Assembly: GCA_965198655.1 (NCBI GenBank)
Contig: OZ240668.1
Location: 2,046,001-2,110,000 of the forward strand
Source of the DNA: Lichenicola sp965198655
Lineage (GTDB): Bacteria > Pseudomonadota > Alphaproteobacteria > Acetobacterales > Acetobacteraceae
Direction: 5' to 3'
DNA length: 64,000 bases
A model generated the notes under the pieces. That model worked only from the letters and a program-made list of their open reading frames with translations. It was not told where the DNA came from and made no database searches. The translations under genes and the position numbers were made by a program. Below, piece after piece: positions 1-9,005 of the stretch (position 1 is the stretch's first letter; each line of letters starts with the position of its first letter).

Positions 1-685
1 TGAACTTGTAGTCCTTCTCCGAGAAGAAGTGGTAGTCGCCGGGGAAGTCGGCGATGAGGTGGCGAGCCAGGCTGGCGATGTCGCGTGCCGACATCAGGTG
101 GTCCGGATCCGGCCAGCCGGTAGCGTTGCGGAACTGGGTGTTGGTCAGGCCCAGCGTCTTGGCCATGGCGTTCATCTGCGCGACGAACTGCTCCTCGGAA
201 CCGGACACTCCCTCGGCCAGCACGATGCAGGCGTCGTTGCCCGACTGGATGAGCATGCCGCGGATCAGGTCGGCGACCGAAACCTGGGCGCCCAGCGGCA
301 CGAACATCTTCGAGCCCTGCATGCGCCAGGCCTTCTCGCTGACCGGCAGCATCTGGTCGAGGCGGAGGCGTCCCGACTTCAGCATGCCGAACACCAGGTA
401 GGCGGTCATCAGCTTGGTCAGCGACGACGGCGGCATGCGCTCGTCGGCCGCCTTCTGGAGCAGGATGGCACCGGTCTGGAAGTCGCTGATGAACGCCCAT
501 CGCGCTTCGGTGTCGAGCGGGCCGACCGGGGTGTCGGCAGCCGCCCCGGTCGGAGCGGGCGTCACGTCCGCCGCGGCAGGCGCCTTGGCAGCGCGACGCG
601 GACGTGCGTCCGCGTCGCGTGACAGGAGGAGGGAGGGAAGCGCGAGGCTTCCGGCACCGGTCAGCAACAGCCGTCTGCTAGGCAC
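1..685 (-). CDS. D-alanyl-D-alanine carboxypeptidase (PBP5/6 family), C-terminus cut by window edge
   Basis: Periplasmic penicillin-binding protein that would trim the terminal D-Ala from peptidoglycan stem peptides. The 228 visible residues start at a GTG (685) followed by a short basic and hydrophobic signal segment. The serine motif SLTK lies at residues 88-91 and the second motif SGN at 148-150. The KTG triad and the C-terminal membrane anchor would lie beyond base 1. The preceding RlpA-like gene stops nine bases upstream of the start, so the two are probably co-transcribed. The family call is firm; the subtype (DacA/C/D) cannot be set from a partial sequence. Confidence 0.9.
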   Translation of the reverse strand, partial: MPSRRLLLTGAGSLALPSLLLSRDADARPRRAAKAPAAADVTPAPTGAAADTPVGPLDTEARWAFISDFQTGAILLQKAADERMPPSSLTKLMTAYLVFGMLKSGRLRLDQMLPVSEKAWRMQGSKMFVPLGAQVSVADLIRGMLIQSGNDACIVLAEGVSGSEEQFVAQMNAMAKTLGLTNTQFRNATGWPDPDHLMSARDIASLARHLIADFPGDYHFFSEKDYKF

Positions 686-693
686 TTCGATCC

Positions 694-1605
694 CTACTCG
701 ACGATGATACGCGCCCCGGTTACCCCGGCGCGACGGGCCTGGTCCAGAGCGGCATCCGCATCGGAGGTTCGCTGGAACGGTCCTTCGCGGACGGTATACA
801 CGACCTGACGTCCCTGCCCTTCACTTCCGACCGATCCTCCGAGTTCCGCCGCGACCTGGTCGGCGTAGCCGCGCTGGCCGAACTGGCCGCCGTCGATCCA
901 CAGCGCGCCGGGATCGGGAGAGCCCTGCTGCACGACGGGCGGCAGGCGATCGCCGACGGGTTCGAGGGCCGTTGCGTTCGAGCGAGCTTCCGGGTCTCGA
1001 CGCCAGGCGACCCCCGTCGCACCACCTGCGCCGCTGCCGCCCGGCTCCAGAAGCGACTCCTCCTGCACGCCCTCGATCGGCGCAGCTACGATGTCCAGGT
1101 GCGGGCCGCCGGTGGCGCTTTCGGAGACAGCCTGACTGCGAGCAGGATCGAGGGTGATGTCGACGCGGGCCGGAACGCCCTCGGCCATGCCAAGAAGCGA
1201 GGCCGCCCGTTGCGTCAGGCCAAGCACCCGTCCCTGCTGCCCCGGTCCGCGGTCGTCCACACGCACAAGGATAATGCGGCCGTTCTCGAGGTTCCTGACC
1301 ACGACGACGCAGGGAAGTTGCAGGGTCTGATGCGCGGCTGCCATCGCGTCCGGATCGAACCGCTCACCGTCGGCGGTGAGGCCGCCGGGGGGTGCTGATG
1401 CGACCGTCGCGAGCCCGGTGGCGTGATAATCGAGCTGTTCCCTGGGATAGAACCAGGCACCGTCCGCTCCCTGCCAAGGCAGGCCCACGATGTAATGAGG
1501 CCTCGCCGACGCGACTGGTGGCTCCTGGCGGTGATGGCAGCCGGACACGCAGGCCAGCAGGCCGAACAGGACGAGGCGGCGACGGACCCCTCGGCGTCCG
1601 CTCAC
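694..1605 (-). CDS. rlpA: RlpA-like lipoprotein with double-psi beta-barrel and SPOR domain
   Basis: Probable septal-ring lytic transglycosylase of the RlpA type, acting on denuded peptidoglycan strands at the outer membrane. The protein is 303 residues long. A basic N-terminus leads into a lipobox ending at Cys23 (ACVSGC). The double-psi barrel covers roughly residues 58-155 and carries the RlpA-type motif VRVDDRGP. A Pro/Ser-rich linker leads to a SPOR-like domain at about 230-303 that would bind denuded glycan. The GTG start overlaps the stop of the upstream MltB gene (GTGA), which indicates translational coupling. Only the family is certain; enzymatic activity varies among RlpA proteins. 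Confidence 0.88.
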   Translation of the reverse strand: MSGRRGVRRRLVLFGLLACVSGCHHRQEPPVASARPHYIVGLPWQGADGAWFYPREQLDYHATGLATVASAPPGGLTADGERFDPDAMAAAHQTLQLPCVVVVRNLENGRIILVRVDDRGPGQQGRVLGLTQRAASLLGMAEGVPARVDITLDPARSQAVSESATGGPHLDIVAAPIEGVQEESLLEPGGSGAGGATGVAWRRDPEARSNATALEPVGDRLPPVVQQGSPDPGALWIDGGQFGQRGYADQVAAELGGSVGSEGQGRQVVYTVREGPFQRTSDADAALDQARRAGVTGARIIVE

Positions 1606-2609
1606 GCCGCAGCGTTGCCGATGAGCCCAACCGCCAAGGCATAGAAGTCGGACGGGTTGTAGCGTCGGATCACGTTGAAGTTTGCGTAAACCATGAACGC
1701 GTCGCCGCCGGCACCGTCAGGCAACAGAAGTGCGCCGTTCACGTCCCCCTGCGAGAACCGCGCGCCGTCCTGCCGGCGAACGCCGGCTTCGGTCCAGGAC
1801 GCGAGCGGCCGTACCGCTTGCCGTCCGGCCAGGGATGGCGCGATCGGGCGGGTCAGCATCACCGGCTGGCCCCACGGTTCGCCGTCCGTCCAGCCGCAAC
1901 GGCCGAGGTAGTTGGCGATCGACGCGAACACGTCAGCCCGGTCGGTCCAGATGTTCCTGCTTCCGTCGCCGCTGTAGTCCACCGCGTAGCGCAGGTAGGA
2001 GCTCGGCATGAACTGCGGCTGGCCCATGGCACCCGCGTAGCTTCCCAGCATCGACCCCGGTGCGACGTCGCCGTGGCCCAGGATCCGCAGCGCGTTCATG
2101 AGTTCGGCACGGAAGAAGCCGGCGCGTCGACCGTTATAGGCGAGCGTCGCCAGAGCATCCACGACGTTGAACGAGCCGATTCGGGTGCCGAAGTTCGACT
2201 CCAGGCCCCAGATCCCGATCACCACGCGCGGGTCGACGCGGTAGCGACGCCAAATATCGGTCAGGAGCGGAAGGTTGTCGCGATAAGCCTCGGCTGCCCC
2301 CTGCTCGCGGGTCGGAGAAATCACGCGGCTCCGGTACTGAGCCCAGGTCAGGGTGAACTCCGGCTGGTGCCGATCCAGTTGGAGGACATGCGTGTTGGGC
2401 GCTTCCAGTGCCAAGGCCGCGTCAAGCACCGATACCGGCACGCCCTGCTGCAAGGCCTCGACCCGGACCTGTTGCAGGAACCCAGCATAGGAGCCATCCC
2501 CGCGGGATGGGATTGACCGGCGGGCTCGTGCCGCTGCCGGTTCCAACCCAAGGGCGGCCGACAGGCCGGCCGACGCGATGGCGAAGGTCAGGATACGGCG
2601 CGTGGTCAT
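1602..2609 (-). CDS. Lytic murein transglycosylase, MltB family (SLT fold)
   Basis: Cleaves the MurNAc-GlcNAc bond with formation of 1,6-anhydroMurNAc in the periplasm. The protein has 335 residues from the chosen ATG (2609), which gives a signal peptide of about 28 residues. The MltB-type sequence GIWGLESNFG holds the catalytic Glu127. The segment GAMGQPQFMPSSYL at about residue 195 and the C-terminal YNPSDFYALAVGLI are both typical of the family. A longer reading from 2666 would add 19 residues in front of the signal peptide and is less likely. It heads a three-gene peptidoglycan-processing operon with RlpA and a D,D-carboxypeptidase. Confidence 0.92.
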   Translation of the reverse strand: MTTRRILTFAIASAGLSAALGLEPAAARARRSIPSRGDGSYAGFLQQVRVEALQQGVPVSVLDAALALEAPNTHVLQLDRHQPEFTLTWAQYRSRVISPTREQGAAEAYRDNLPLLTDIWRRYRVDPRVVIGIWGLESNFGTRIGSFNVVDALATLAYNGRRAGFFRAELMNALRILGHGDVAPGSMLGSYAGAMGQPQFMPSSYLRYAVDYSGDGSRNIWTDRADVFASIANYLGRCGWTDGEPWGQPVMLTRPIAPSLAGRQAVRPLASWTEAGVRRQDGARFSQGDVNGALLLPDGAGGDAFMVYANFNVIRRYNPSDFYALAVGLIGNAAA

Positions 2610-2781
2610 GGTGAAAGCTGTGCCACAAGCTTCCCCACACGACAACGCGTCGAGAAGCGATTGCATATCATTCGCAGTTTACGGAAAATCAAAGGGTGAT
2701 TCGCCTGGCCATCCCCGTCGTGCCCATACAACCCGCAACTGGCCGATCAACCGGGCGTTGCTGCCGCAAACGGAGCGAGGC

Positions 2782-4794
2782 ATGGCGGTGGAGCAGACGG
2801 TAGCAACGACACGCCATGGCAAAAGGCGTGGCCTGATCGCCCTCGGCATCGCGATCCTGCTCGTTATCCTCCTGATCATCTTCTGGAGATGGGACTGGTT
2901 CATCCCCCTGGTCGAACGCCAAGCCAGCGCAACGCTTGGCCGCAAGGTGACGCTGGAGCATCTCCACGTCCAGCTGGGCCGCGTCACGCGCATCGTGGCG
3001 GACAACGTCGTCGTCGCCGGAACCGACGCGTATCCCCATCCGCTCGCAACCACTCAGCACTTGACGGTGTGGGTCGACGTCCTTCCGTTGATCCGTCATT
3101 CCCAGGTCGTGCTCCACCTGATCGACCTCGATCATCCAGCCGTTGACGCGTCTGCCGGAGCGGATGGGACCAATAACTGGACCCTCGGTTCGACCTCCCC
3201 CGCCAAGCCGAAGAACAACACGTCCAGCCCGACCATCATCGGCGTTCTGCAGATCGAGGACGGCCACGTTCACGTCAACGATGCTCCGTTGAAGGCCGAC
3301 TTCAACGTCGGGATCGATACCCGGAACACCCCGAACCCGGCGAACTGGCCAGTCCCCACCGACCAGGGCCAGATCGTCGCCAACGCCAAGGGCACCTACG
3401 CCATGCAGCCGATCGTCGGGCGCTTCGTCGGCGGTGCCATCCTGTCGCTGCGCGACAAGGAGAAGCCGTACCCGATCGACCTGAGGGTGGCGAACGGCCC
3501 GACCCACGTCTCGCTGGTCGGCACCATTGAGCAACCTTTGACCTTCGGCGGTGCCCATCTCAAGCTGCTTTTCGCGGGCCCGGACATGTCGCTCCTGTTT
3601 CCGCTGACCGGAGTGCCGATCCCCCAGACGCCGCCGTACAGCGTCCAGGGCGACCTCGACTACGGAAAGCAGCGTATCTCGTTCCGTGACTTCGAGGGAC
3701 GGGTGGGTTCGAGCGACCTTGGCGGCACCATCACCGTCCTTCCCGCCCACATCCCGACGGTCGACGCCACCTTGACCTCCCGCCGTGTCGACCTCGCCGA
3801 CCTGGGCGGCTTCATCGGGTCGAAGCCAGGACACGCGAGCGACGCGAAGGGGGCGACGGCGGCCAACGAGAAGACCAGCAGCCGGACCAACGGCGACATC
3901 CTGCCGACGACGCCGTTCAACATGCCAAAGATCCGCGCCGCCAACGTCCACCTGTCCTACAACGGCCAGCACATCGAGAACCGCAATCTGCCGCTGGACA
4001 ACATCATCGCCAGGCTGGACATCCAGGACGGCAGGATCGACATGAAGCAGCTCGACTTCGCGGTCGGGACGGGACGGATCTTCAGCAGCGTCCTCATGGA
4101 TCCGTCCGGCAGGACGCTGCATACCCGAGCTCACGTCGACTTCCACCGTATCGACCTGTCCCGCGTGATGCAGGCAACGCACACGTTTCACGGCCAAGGC
4201 GTGGTCGGCGGTCAGGCGAACTTGACGACCGACGGATCCTCCATCGCCGCCATGCTCGGCAACGGATCAGGCGGTCTGACGCTGGTGATGTCCGGCGGGG
4301 GAGACATCAGCGCTCTGCTGCCCGACATCGCAGGGCTGGAGTTCGGCAACGCCATCCTGTCGGCGCTCGGCCTGCCGAACCGGGCACAGGTGCAGTGTTT
4401 CATCGCCGACATGCCGTTGAAGGACGGCATCCTGTCCACCCAGACGTTCTTGTTGCAGACCAGCGAGGCACGCACCATGGGTCGCGGGACGGTGGACTTT
4501 AAGAACCAGACCATGGACTACAGCCTGACGACGAGATCCACGCATTTCAGTGTCGGCTCACTGCCGGGGCCGATCGACATCACCGGCAAGCTCGGCAAGC
4601 CAGGTATCTCCCCGGGTGTCGAGGTGGTGGCGCGAGCCGGTGCCGCGGCCGGCCTTGGCATCCTGTTGCCGCCCTTGGCGTTGCTCCCGACGATCCAGTT
4701 CGGAGTCGGCGAGGCAGGCGCCTGCCAAGCGGCACTAACCGAGACGAAGGATCATCCCGCGGCACCGCCGCCTTCGCGCCGTCGTCCGAGATGA
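2782..4794 (+). CDS. AsmA-family protein
   Basis: Large envelope protein of the AsmA/TamB-like superfamily, whose members are inner-membrane-anchored and implicated in phospholipid transfer or outer-membrane assembly. It has 670 residues. The ATG at 2782 follows GGAGCGAGG. One hydrophobic anchor lies at about residues 19-38, followed by FWRWDWFIPLVERQAS, the usual AsmA N-terminal boundary (helix, Trp-rich, P-L-x-E). The rest is a long beta-rich repeat region, and the C-terminal 200 residues match the AsmA C-terminal block (GGGDISALLPDIAGLEFGNA). It is divergent from the MltB operon, with 172 bp between starts. The substrate is unknown. Confidence 0.87.
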   Translation: MAVEQTVATTRHGKRRGLIALGIAILLVILLIIFWRWDWFIPLVERQASATLGRKVTLEHLHVQLGRVTRIVADNVVVAGTDAYPHPLATTQHLTVWVDVLPLIRHSQVVLHLIDLDHPAVDASAGADGTNNWTLGSTSPAKPKNNTSSPTIIGVLQIEDGHVHVNDAPLKADFNVGIDTRNTPNPANWPVPTDQGQIVANAKGTYAMQPIVGRFVGGAILSLRDKEKPYPIDLRVANGPTHVSLVGTIEQPLTFGGAHLKLLFAGPDMSLLFPLTGVPIPQTPPYSVQGDLDYGKQRISFRDFEGRVGSSDLGGTITVLPAHIPTVDATLTSRRVDLADLGGFIGSKPGHASDAKGATAANEKTSSRTNGDILPTTPFNMPKIRAANVHLSYNGQHIENRNLPLDNIIARLDIQDGRIDMKQLDFAVGTGRIFSSVLMDPSGRTLHTRAHVDFHRIDLSRVMQATHTFHGQGVVGGQANLTTDGSSIAAMLGNGSGGLTLVMSGGGDISALLPDIAGLEFGNAILSALGLPNRAQVQCFIADMPLKDGILSTQTFLLQTSEARTMGRGTVDFKNQTMDYSLTTRSTHFSVGSLPGPIDITGKLGKPGISPGVEVVARAGAAAGLGILLPPLALLPTIQFGVGEAGACQAALTETKDHPAAPPPSRRRPR

Positions 4795-4970
4795 CCGTTA
4801 TCCCGAGGCGGTCTCAGAGAAAACAGGTGACGTGACCCGACACCGGGGATATGCCACCGCACCCGGAGCCTGTCCGGATGGCAGTTGGAGTTTCCGACCG
4901 CTCGAGTGACGTGGAGACCCGGTGAGTGCCAGTTGTTCGCGCGTCGTCGGCCATCCGGATCCAATAGGAC

Positions 4971-5549
4971 GTGTTCCCGCTATCCGTCTCTGGCCTGTTC
5001 AAGGCGGCTGGCGTCCATCCTCTTCTCCAAGGCCTGGCGATCATCGCCGGAACCTTCATCCTTGAGGATGCCGCCACCGTTCTGGCGGCGATGCAGGTGC
5101 AGGATGGAAGGATCGCCGTCGGGCTGGCATTGGGATCGCTTTATATCGGGATCATCGCCGGAGACCTTGGCTTGTACGGCTTGGGCCGCTTGGCCACGCT
5201 GTCCGCTCGCATCAAACGACTGCTTCCTCCCGAACGACGGACCCGCAGTCGGCAGTGGATAGAGCACCGCGTATTCCGCGTCGTCTTCATCAGCAGGTTC
5301 ATCCCGGGCGCACGGTTGCCGACCTACACGAGTTGCGGCTACCTGCACGCAAGCTTCAGCCGCTTCGCCCTGGCGGCCGTCATCGCCACCTCGATCTGGA
5401 CGACCCTGCTGTTCCTGGTGGCACGACATGTCGGGCAGTTCCTGATCGACCACCTGGGCGCTTGGCGCTGGTTCGGCGCCATCATGTTCGCCATCGTGAT
5501 CGTGCTGATGGGGCGCCTCGTCGCACGCCTACAGGGAGAGCCGGAATGA
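4971..5549 (+). CDS. DedA/VTT-family membrane protein
   Basis: Polytopic inner-membrane protein of the DedA (SNARE-associated/VTT) family; some characterised members flip undecaprenyl phosphate or phospholipids. It has 192 residues with at least four hydrophobic segments. The motif EDAATVLAA near residue 32, the GDLGLYGLGR stretch and the signature FISRFIPGARLPTYTSCGY near residue 107 are all typical. The GTG start at 4971 is preceded at very short range by AGGAC, so the exact start is uncertain. Its stop overlaps the next start (ATGA), coupling it to the ATP-grasp gene. The 176 bp before it show no gene. Confidence 0.85.
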   Translation: MFPLSVSGLFKAAGVHPLLQGLAIIAGTFILEDAATVLAAMQVQDGRIAVGLALGSLYIGIIAGDLGLYGLGRLATLSARIKRLLPPERRTRSRQWIEHRVFRVVFISRFIPGARLPTYTSCGYLHASFSRFALAAVIATSIWTTLLFLVARHVGQFLIDHLGAWRWFGAIMFAIVIVLMGRLVARLQGEPE

Positions 5550-6625
5550 CCGTAGTGGCCGCATCCACGCGGATCGTCCAAGCAAGGCCAATCTCGGCGT
5601 TCGAGTTCTGGCCAAGCTGGCTGTTCTATATCCCGGTGGTCGCCTTCTGGATCCTGATGGGCCTCCGCCATCGCAGCTTCAGCCTGCCCACTGCCGCCAA
5701 CCCACGGGTAGAAACAGGCGGATTGTGCGGAGAGCGCAAGACCACGATCCTGGACCAAGCCGGACCGGACGCGGCGAGCTGGATCGCACCCTATGTTGTC
5801 CTGACGACGGATGTGGATGATCTGGCCCGGGCACGAGACGCCATGGCAGACGCTGGCCTGTCAATGCCGGTCGTGGTGAAGCCGAACATCGGCTGCAACG
5901 GGACCGGCGTTCGGCTGGTGGATACCCAAGCGGCTCTGGAAACGGCGTTGGCCGCGTTTCCCAGAGCCATCGAGCTCGTCATACAGGAGCTAGTTACCTA
6001 TGACGGCGAGGCCGGCATCTTCTATGTCCGCGAGCCCGGCGCATCAACCGGCCGTATCACCTCGCTGACACTGAAGCAGGCGCCCATCATCGTCGGCGAC
6101 GGCCGGTCAACCATCCGTTCGCTGGTTCTCGAGGACGAACGCTCCGGATGCGTTCCCGAACTCTATCTGCCTCGCCTAGCCGATCGTCTGGATCAGGTGT
6201 TGAACCCGGGAGAACGCCTCAGGCTCGTATTTGCCGGCAACCACTGCAAGGGCTCGATCTTCACCGACGGCAGCCACGACATCACCCGCGCGCTGACCGC
6301 TCGGGTCGATGCCATCATGCAAGCCATCCCCGACTTCCATTTCGGCCGGCTGGATGTGCGCTTCGAGAGCGCCGCTGCGTTGCGCGGTGGGGAAGGCTTT
6401 CGCATCATCGAGATCAACGGCGTCGGCTCCGAAGCGACCCATATCTGGGATCCACGCACGTCGTTATGGACCGCCTATCGCGACCAGTTCAGGCACTACA
6501 GGATTGCTTTCGAGATCGGTGCCGAGATGAGGCGGCGAGGCTCCAGGCCTACGCCGCTCCTAGAACTTCTCGCTTTCTGGCGCCTGCAACGCCGCTTGAT
6601 GGCCTGTTACCCGCTGAACGACTAA
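5546..6625 (+). CDS. Membrane-anchored ATP-grasp protein (D-Ala-D-Ala ligase-like)
   Basis: Putative ligase of the ATP-grasp superfamily, 359 residues. The N-terminus holds a hydrophobic stretch (about residues 20-40) that could anchor it to the membrane, which is unusual for cytosolic ATP-grasp ligases. Core features are VVVKPNIGCNGTGV (ATP-binding lysine and glycine-rich loop), LVIQELV and, near the C-terminus, the metal-binding pattern GRLDVRFES followed by FRIIEINGVGSE. The start overlaps the DedA stop (ATGA). The substrate is not known. The link with DedA suggests an envelope amino-acid or lipid modification, but this is inference. It converges on the MCE gene. Confidence 0.8.
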   Translation: MTVVAASTRIVQARPISAFEFWPSWLFYIPVVAFWILMGLRHRSFSLPTAANPRVETGGLCGERKTTILDQAGPDAASWIAPYVVLTTDVDDLARARDAMADAGLSMPVVVKPNIGCNGTGVRLVDTQAALETALAAFPRAIELVIQELVTYDGEAGIFYVREPGASTGRITSLTLKQAPIIVGDGRSTIRSLVLEDERSGCVPELYLPRLADRLDQVLNPGERLRLVFAGNHCKGSIFTDGSHDITRALTARVDAIMQAIPDFHFGRLDVRFESAAALRGGEGFRIIEINGVGSEATHIWDPRTSLWTAYRDQFRHYRIAFEIGAEMRRRGSRPTPLLELLAFWRLQRRLMACYPLND

Positions 6626-6657
6626 AGATGTCCCCAGCTCGGCATGCCGGATACAGT

Positions 6658-7146
6658 CTAGCTGCCGCAGCCGCTTCCTGCTCCACCGGTGCCAAATATG
6701 TATTGACTGACCTGCTGCTCCAGGTTGGTCGGCTCGCACGTGTCGGTAAGCGTCGCGCCGGACGGCAGCATCCGGCGCGAGCGGCCCGGATCGACCAGAA
6801 GAGCCTCGCCGGCCGTCAGGGTGCTGCTTCCGATCGACAGCCTCGTATCGACCGGAAGCTCCAGCGCCTGGTCGATCTGAAACGTCACGTTCGAGGCCAT
6901 GGTGCGCGGGTCCAGGGCAACCGCCGTCACCTTCCCGACCGCGACACCTGCCAGGACCACATCGGCACCCACATGCAACCCGTTAGAGGACAGAAACGTC
7001 GCCCGGAGCTGGTAGGTAGACGCACCGTTAGCTCCGTTCAGATTGGCAGCATAACCATAGAACCCGACTGCCACGCAAAGCACCACCGCGCTGGCGGCCG
7101 TCGCTGTAATGCCGTGCCGGCCGAAGCGGATGGGCGTCCTGATCAT
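6658..7146 (-). CDS. Single-domain MCE (MlaD-like) protein
   Basis: Substrate-binding protein of the MCE type, the periplasmic part of Mla-like lipid transport systems. It has 162 residues. One N-terminal membrane anchor lies at about residues 14-34, followed by a single MCE domain (YQLRATFLSSNGLHVGADVV and AGVAVGKVTAVALDP, the usual GLxxGAxVxLxGVxVGxV pattern). The C-terminus is Cys- and Gly-rich (CEPTNLEQQVSQYIFG). No permease, ATPase or MlaC gene is beside it, so it is either an orphan or partnered elsewhere. The start at 7146 puts the anchor at the N-terminus; a longer reading from 7218 adds 24 residues without support. Confidence 0.85.
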   Translation of the reverse strand: MIRTPIRFGRHGITATAASAVVLCVAVGFYGYAANLNGANGASTYQLRATFLSSNGLHVGADVVLAGVAVGKVTAVALDPRTMASNVTFQIDQALELPVDTRLSIGSSTLTAGEALLVDPGRSRRMLPSGATLTDTCEPTNLEQQVSQYIFGTGGAGSGCGS

Positions 7147-7248
7147 GGCTAGGCCATAGCCAGGACCAACGCCCCTGGTCAACTCCAACGCCTTGCCGCC
7201 TGCCCGTTTATGCGGCACCAGAGCCTATCGCATCGTCAGGGCCTCCCC

Positions 7249-8094
7249 ATGACTACCATCCAGGCGCTTATCCTTGCACTGCTCCAGGGGATCACCGAGC
7301 TGTTCCCGGTCAGTAGTCTAGGACATGCGGTGATCGTCCCCCGGTTGCTGCACTGGCCCCTCGACGAGCACGGACTGACCTTTCTCCCCTTCCTCGTTAT
7401 GCTCCACGTCGGCACCGCGGCAGCCCTGCTGCTGTTCTTCTGGCGTGACTGGGTTGCCCTCGGCCGCGGTGCAATCGGGGCAGCCGATCCACTTCACGTC
7501 AAGGAAAGCCGCTACATCGGGGCGTTGATCATCGTCGCCACCGTTCCCGCCGTCATCGTCGGCTATGTCCTGGAAAGCTTCCTTCGCAACCTGTTTGGCA
7601 CCCCAGAAATCGCCGCGTGCTTCCTGATCGTCAACGGCCTCATCCTGCTGGCTGCGGACCGGCTGCGGGCACGCCTTCCGGAGGACGTCGACAAACCAAT
7701 CGCCAGCCTGACCTTTATGGATGCCCTGCTGATCGGAGCGTGGCAATGCACGGCCTTCCTACCGGGCATCTCACGCTCCGGCGCCACCATAACGGGGGGC
7801 CTGCTGCGCGGCATAAGCCATCAGACCGCCGCGCGCTTCTCCTTCTTGATCGCCTTGCCGATCATCCTGGCCGCAACCGCATCCCAGCTTGTAAGGCTTC
7901 ATCACGCCCATCTGGGCTTACAGGCGCTTCGCCCTGCGCTTTTTGGCGCGCTGGTGGCTGCCGTAGCGGCCTGGTCGAGCACGGCGTTCCTCATGCGCTA
8001 CTTCCGCAACCATGAGGCGTGGGCTCTTCGCCCGTTCGCGATCTACAGCGTTGCGGCAGGAGTGTTGAGCCTCGTCGCGTTCCGCATCCTTTGA
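7249..8094 (+). CDS. uppP: Undecaprenyl-diphosphate phosphatase UppP/BacA
   Basis: Integral membrane phosphatase that recycles undecaprenyl diphosphate to the monophosphate carrier for peptidoglycan and O-antigen synthesis; overexpression is known to give bacitracin resistance. It has 281 residues and about eight hydrophobic segments. The two signatures are LLQGITELFPVSSLGH near the N-terminus and LPGISRSGATITGG in the middle. In the first, the residue before GH is Leu where many homologues have Ser or Thr. The ATG at 7249 places the first motif at the expected position; a longer reading from 7210 is improbable. It is divergent from the MCE gene, with 102 bp between starts. Confidence 0.93.
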   Translation: MTTIQALILALLQGITELFPVSSLGHAVIVPRLLHWPLDEHGLTFLPFLVMLHVGTAAALLLFFWRDWVALGRGAIGAADPLHVKESRYIGALIIVATVPAVIVGYVLESFLRNLFGTPEIAACFLIVNGLILLAADRLRARLPEDVDKPIASLTFMDALLIGAWQCTAFLPGISRSGATITGGLLRGISHQTAARFSFLIALPIILAATASQLVRLHHAHLGLQALRPALFGALVAAVAAWSSTAFLMRYFRNHEAWALRPFAIYSVAAGVLSLVAFRIL

Positions 8095-8136
8095 CGTCGC
8101 ACAGTCTAGAAATCCCGACTGCAAGATGATGACCTG

Positions 8137-8919
8137 ATGCTGCACTCCCGCGCGATGAAGTCGACCATTCCAATCGTTCTATCCATCGCGTCTGCCTTGC
8201 TCACCAGCGCCGCACCTCGAAACATCGCGTTGGAACCAATCTCCCGGATGAGCCAGGACTGGTGGCGCGCGAGGTTCGAGGAGAAACAGCTTGAGCTTCG
8301 CCGGATGCCGGTCGAGCTGCTATGGTTCGGCGACTCCATCACGCAGAACTGGGAGCGATCGAGCCACGACGACTGGCGGAACTTCGCTCCGGCGTGGCAG
8401 CGCTTCTACGGCGATCGTCACGCGGTCGATCTCGGCTTCAAAGGCGACAGCACCTGCCATCTGCTCTGGCGTCTTCAATATGGCGAGCTGGATGGGATCT
8501 TCCCACGGGTCGCGATCATCCTGATCGGCGCTAACAACTTCGGTCACATCCACACCGATGCCGACGAAACGTTCGAGGGGATCCAGGCGATCCTGGACGA
8601 GGTTCATCGGCGATCGCCGCGAACGCACATCGTTCTGCTCGGAGTCCTTCCGTCCATCCGCTCCGATTGGGTATCCAGAAATACGATCCGCCTGAATCGC
8701 CGGCTCAAGGCGACATTCTCCGATAGAGCCTACGTGACCTATGTCGACGTCGGCGACCTGTTCCTGACCCATGATCTGGTCGACCCGACCAAGTTCATCG
8801 ATCCTCGCCTGACTCCACCCGCTCCACCGCTGCATCCGACCGCACAGGTCCAGGCTGAGATCGCCGAACGGATCGAGCCGATCGTCGCCCGCCTGCTGGG
8901 AGACCATATCCATCGCTGA
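8137..8919 (+). CDS. Secreted SGNH/GDSL hydrolase (PAF-acetylhydrolase-like)
   Basis: Predicted exported esterase or deacetylase, 260 residues. A signal peptide covers about residues 7-26; a second ATG at 8155 is an equally good start. Block I is LWFGDSIT with nucleophile Ser67, block II has Gly103 in FKGDS, and block III is GANN (Asn133). In block V the usual DxxH is not present: His233 in PLHPTA lies 11 residues after Asp222 (FIDPRLTPPAPPLHPT), which suggests a Pro-rich insertion between the two. The substrate may be an acetylated glycan or lipid, but this is inference. It follows uppP after 42 bp. Confidence 0.8.
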   Translation: MLHSRAMKSTIPIVLSIASALLTSAAPRNIALEPISRMSQDWWRARFEEKQLELRRMPVELLWFGDSITQNWERSSHDDWRNFAPAWQRFYGDRHAVDLGFKGDSTCHLLWRLQYGELDGIFPRVAIILIGANNFGHIHTDADETFEGIQAILDEVHRRSPRTHIVLLGVLPSIRSDWVSRNTIRLNRRLKATFSDRAYVTYVDVGDLFLTHDLVDPTKFIDPRLTPPAPPLHPTAQVQAEIAERIEPIVARLLGDHIHR

Positions 8920-9005
8920 GGCTGGTCGCTCGACGACCATGGTCTTAACGCTACAGCAACGTGAGCGAGGCATGCTGCGACGTCTGCCGGGAGCGTCGCC
9001 AGCCA

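Noticed and set aside
29..622. Plus-strand reading frames over the left 0.6 kb
   Set aside because: They are shadows of the minus-strand D,D-carboxypeptidase, which shows SxxK and SGN motifs; the plus frames are Arg/Gly/His-rich with no family pattern.
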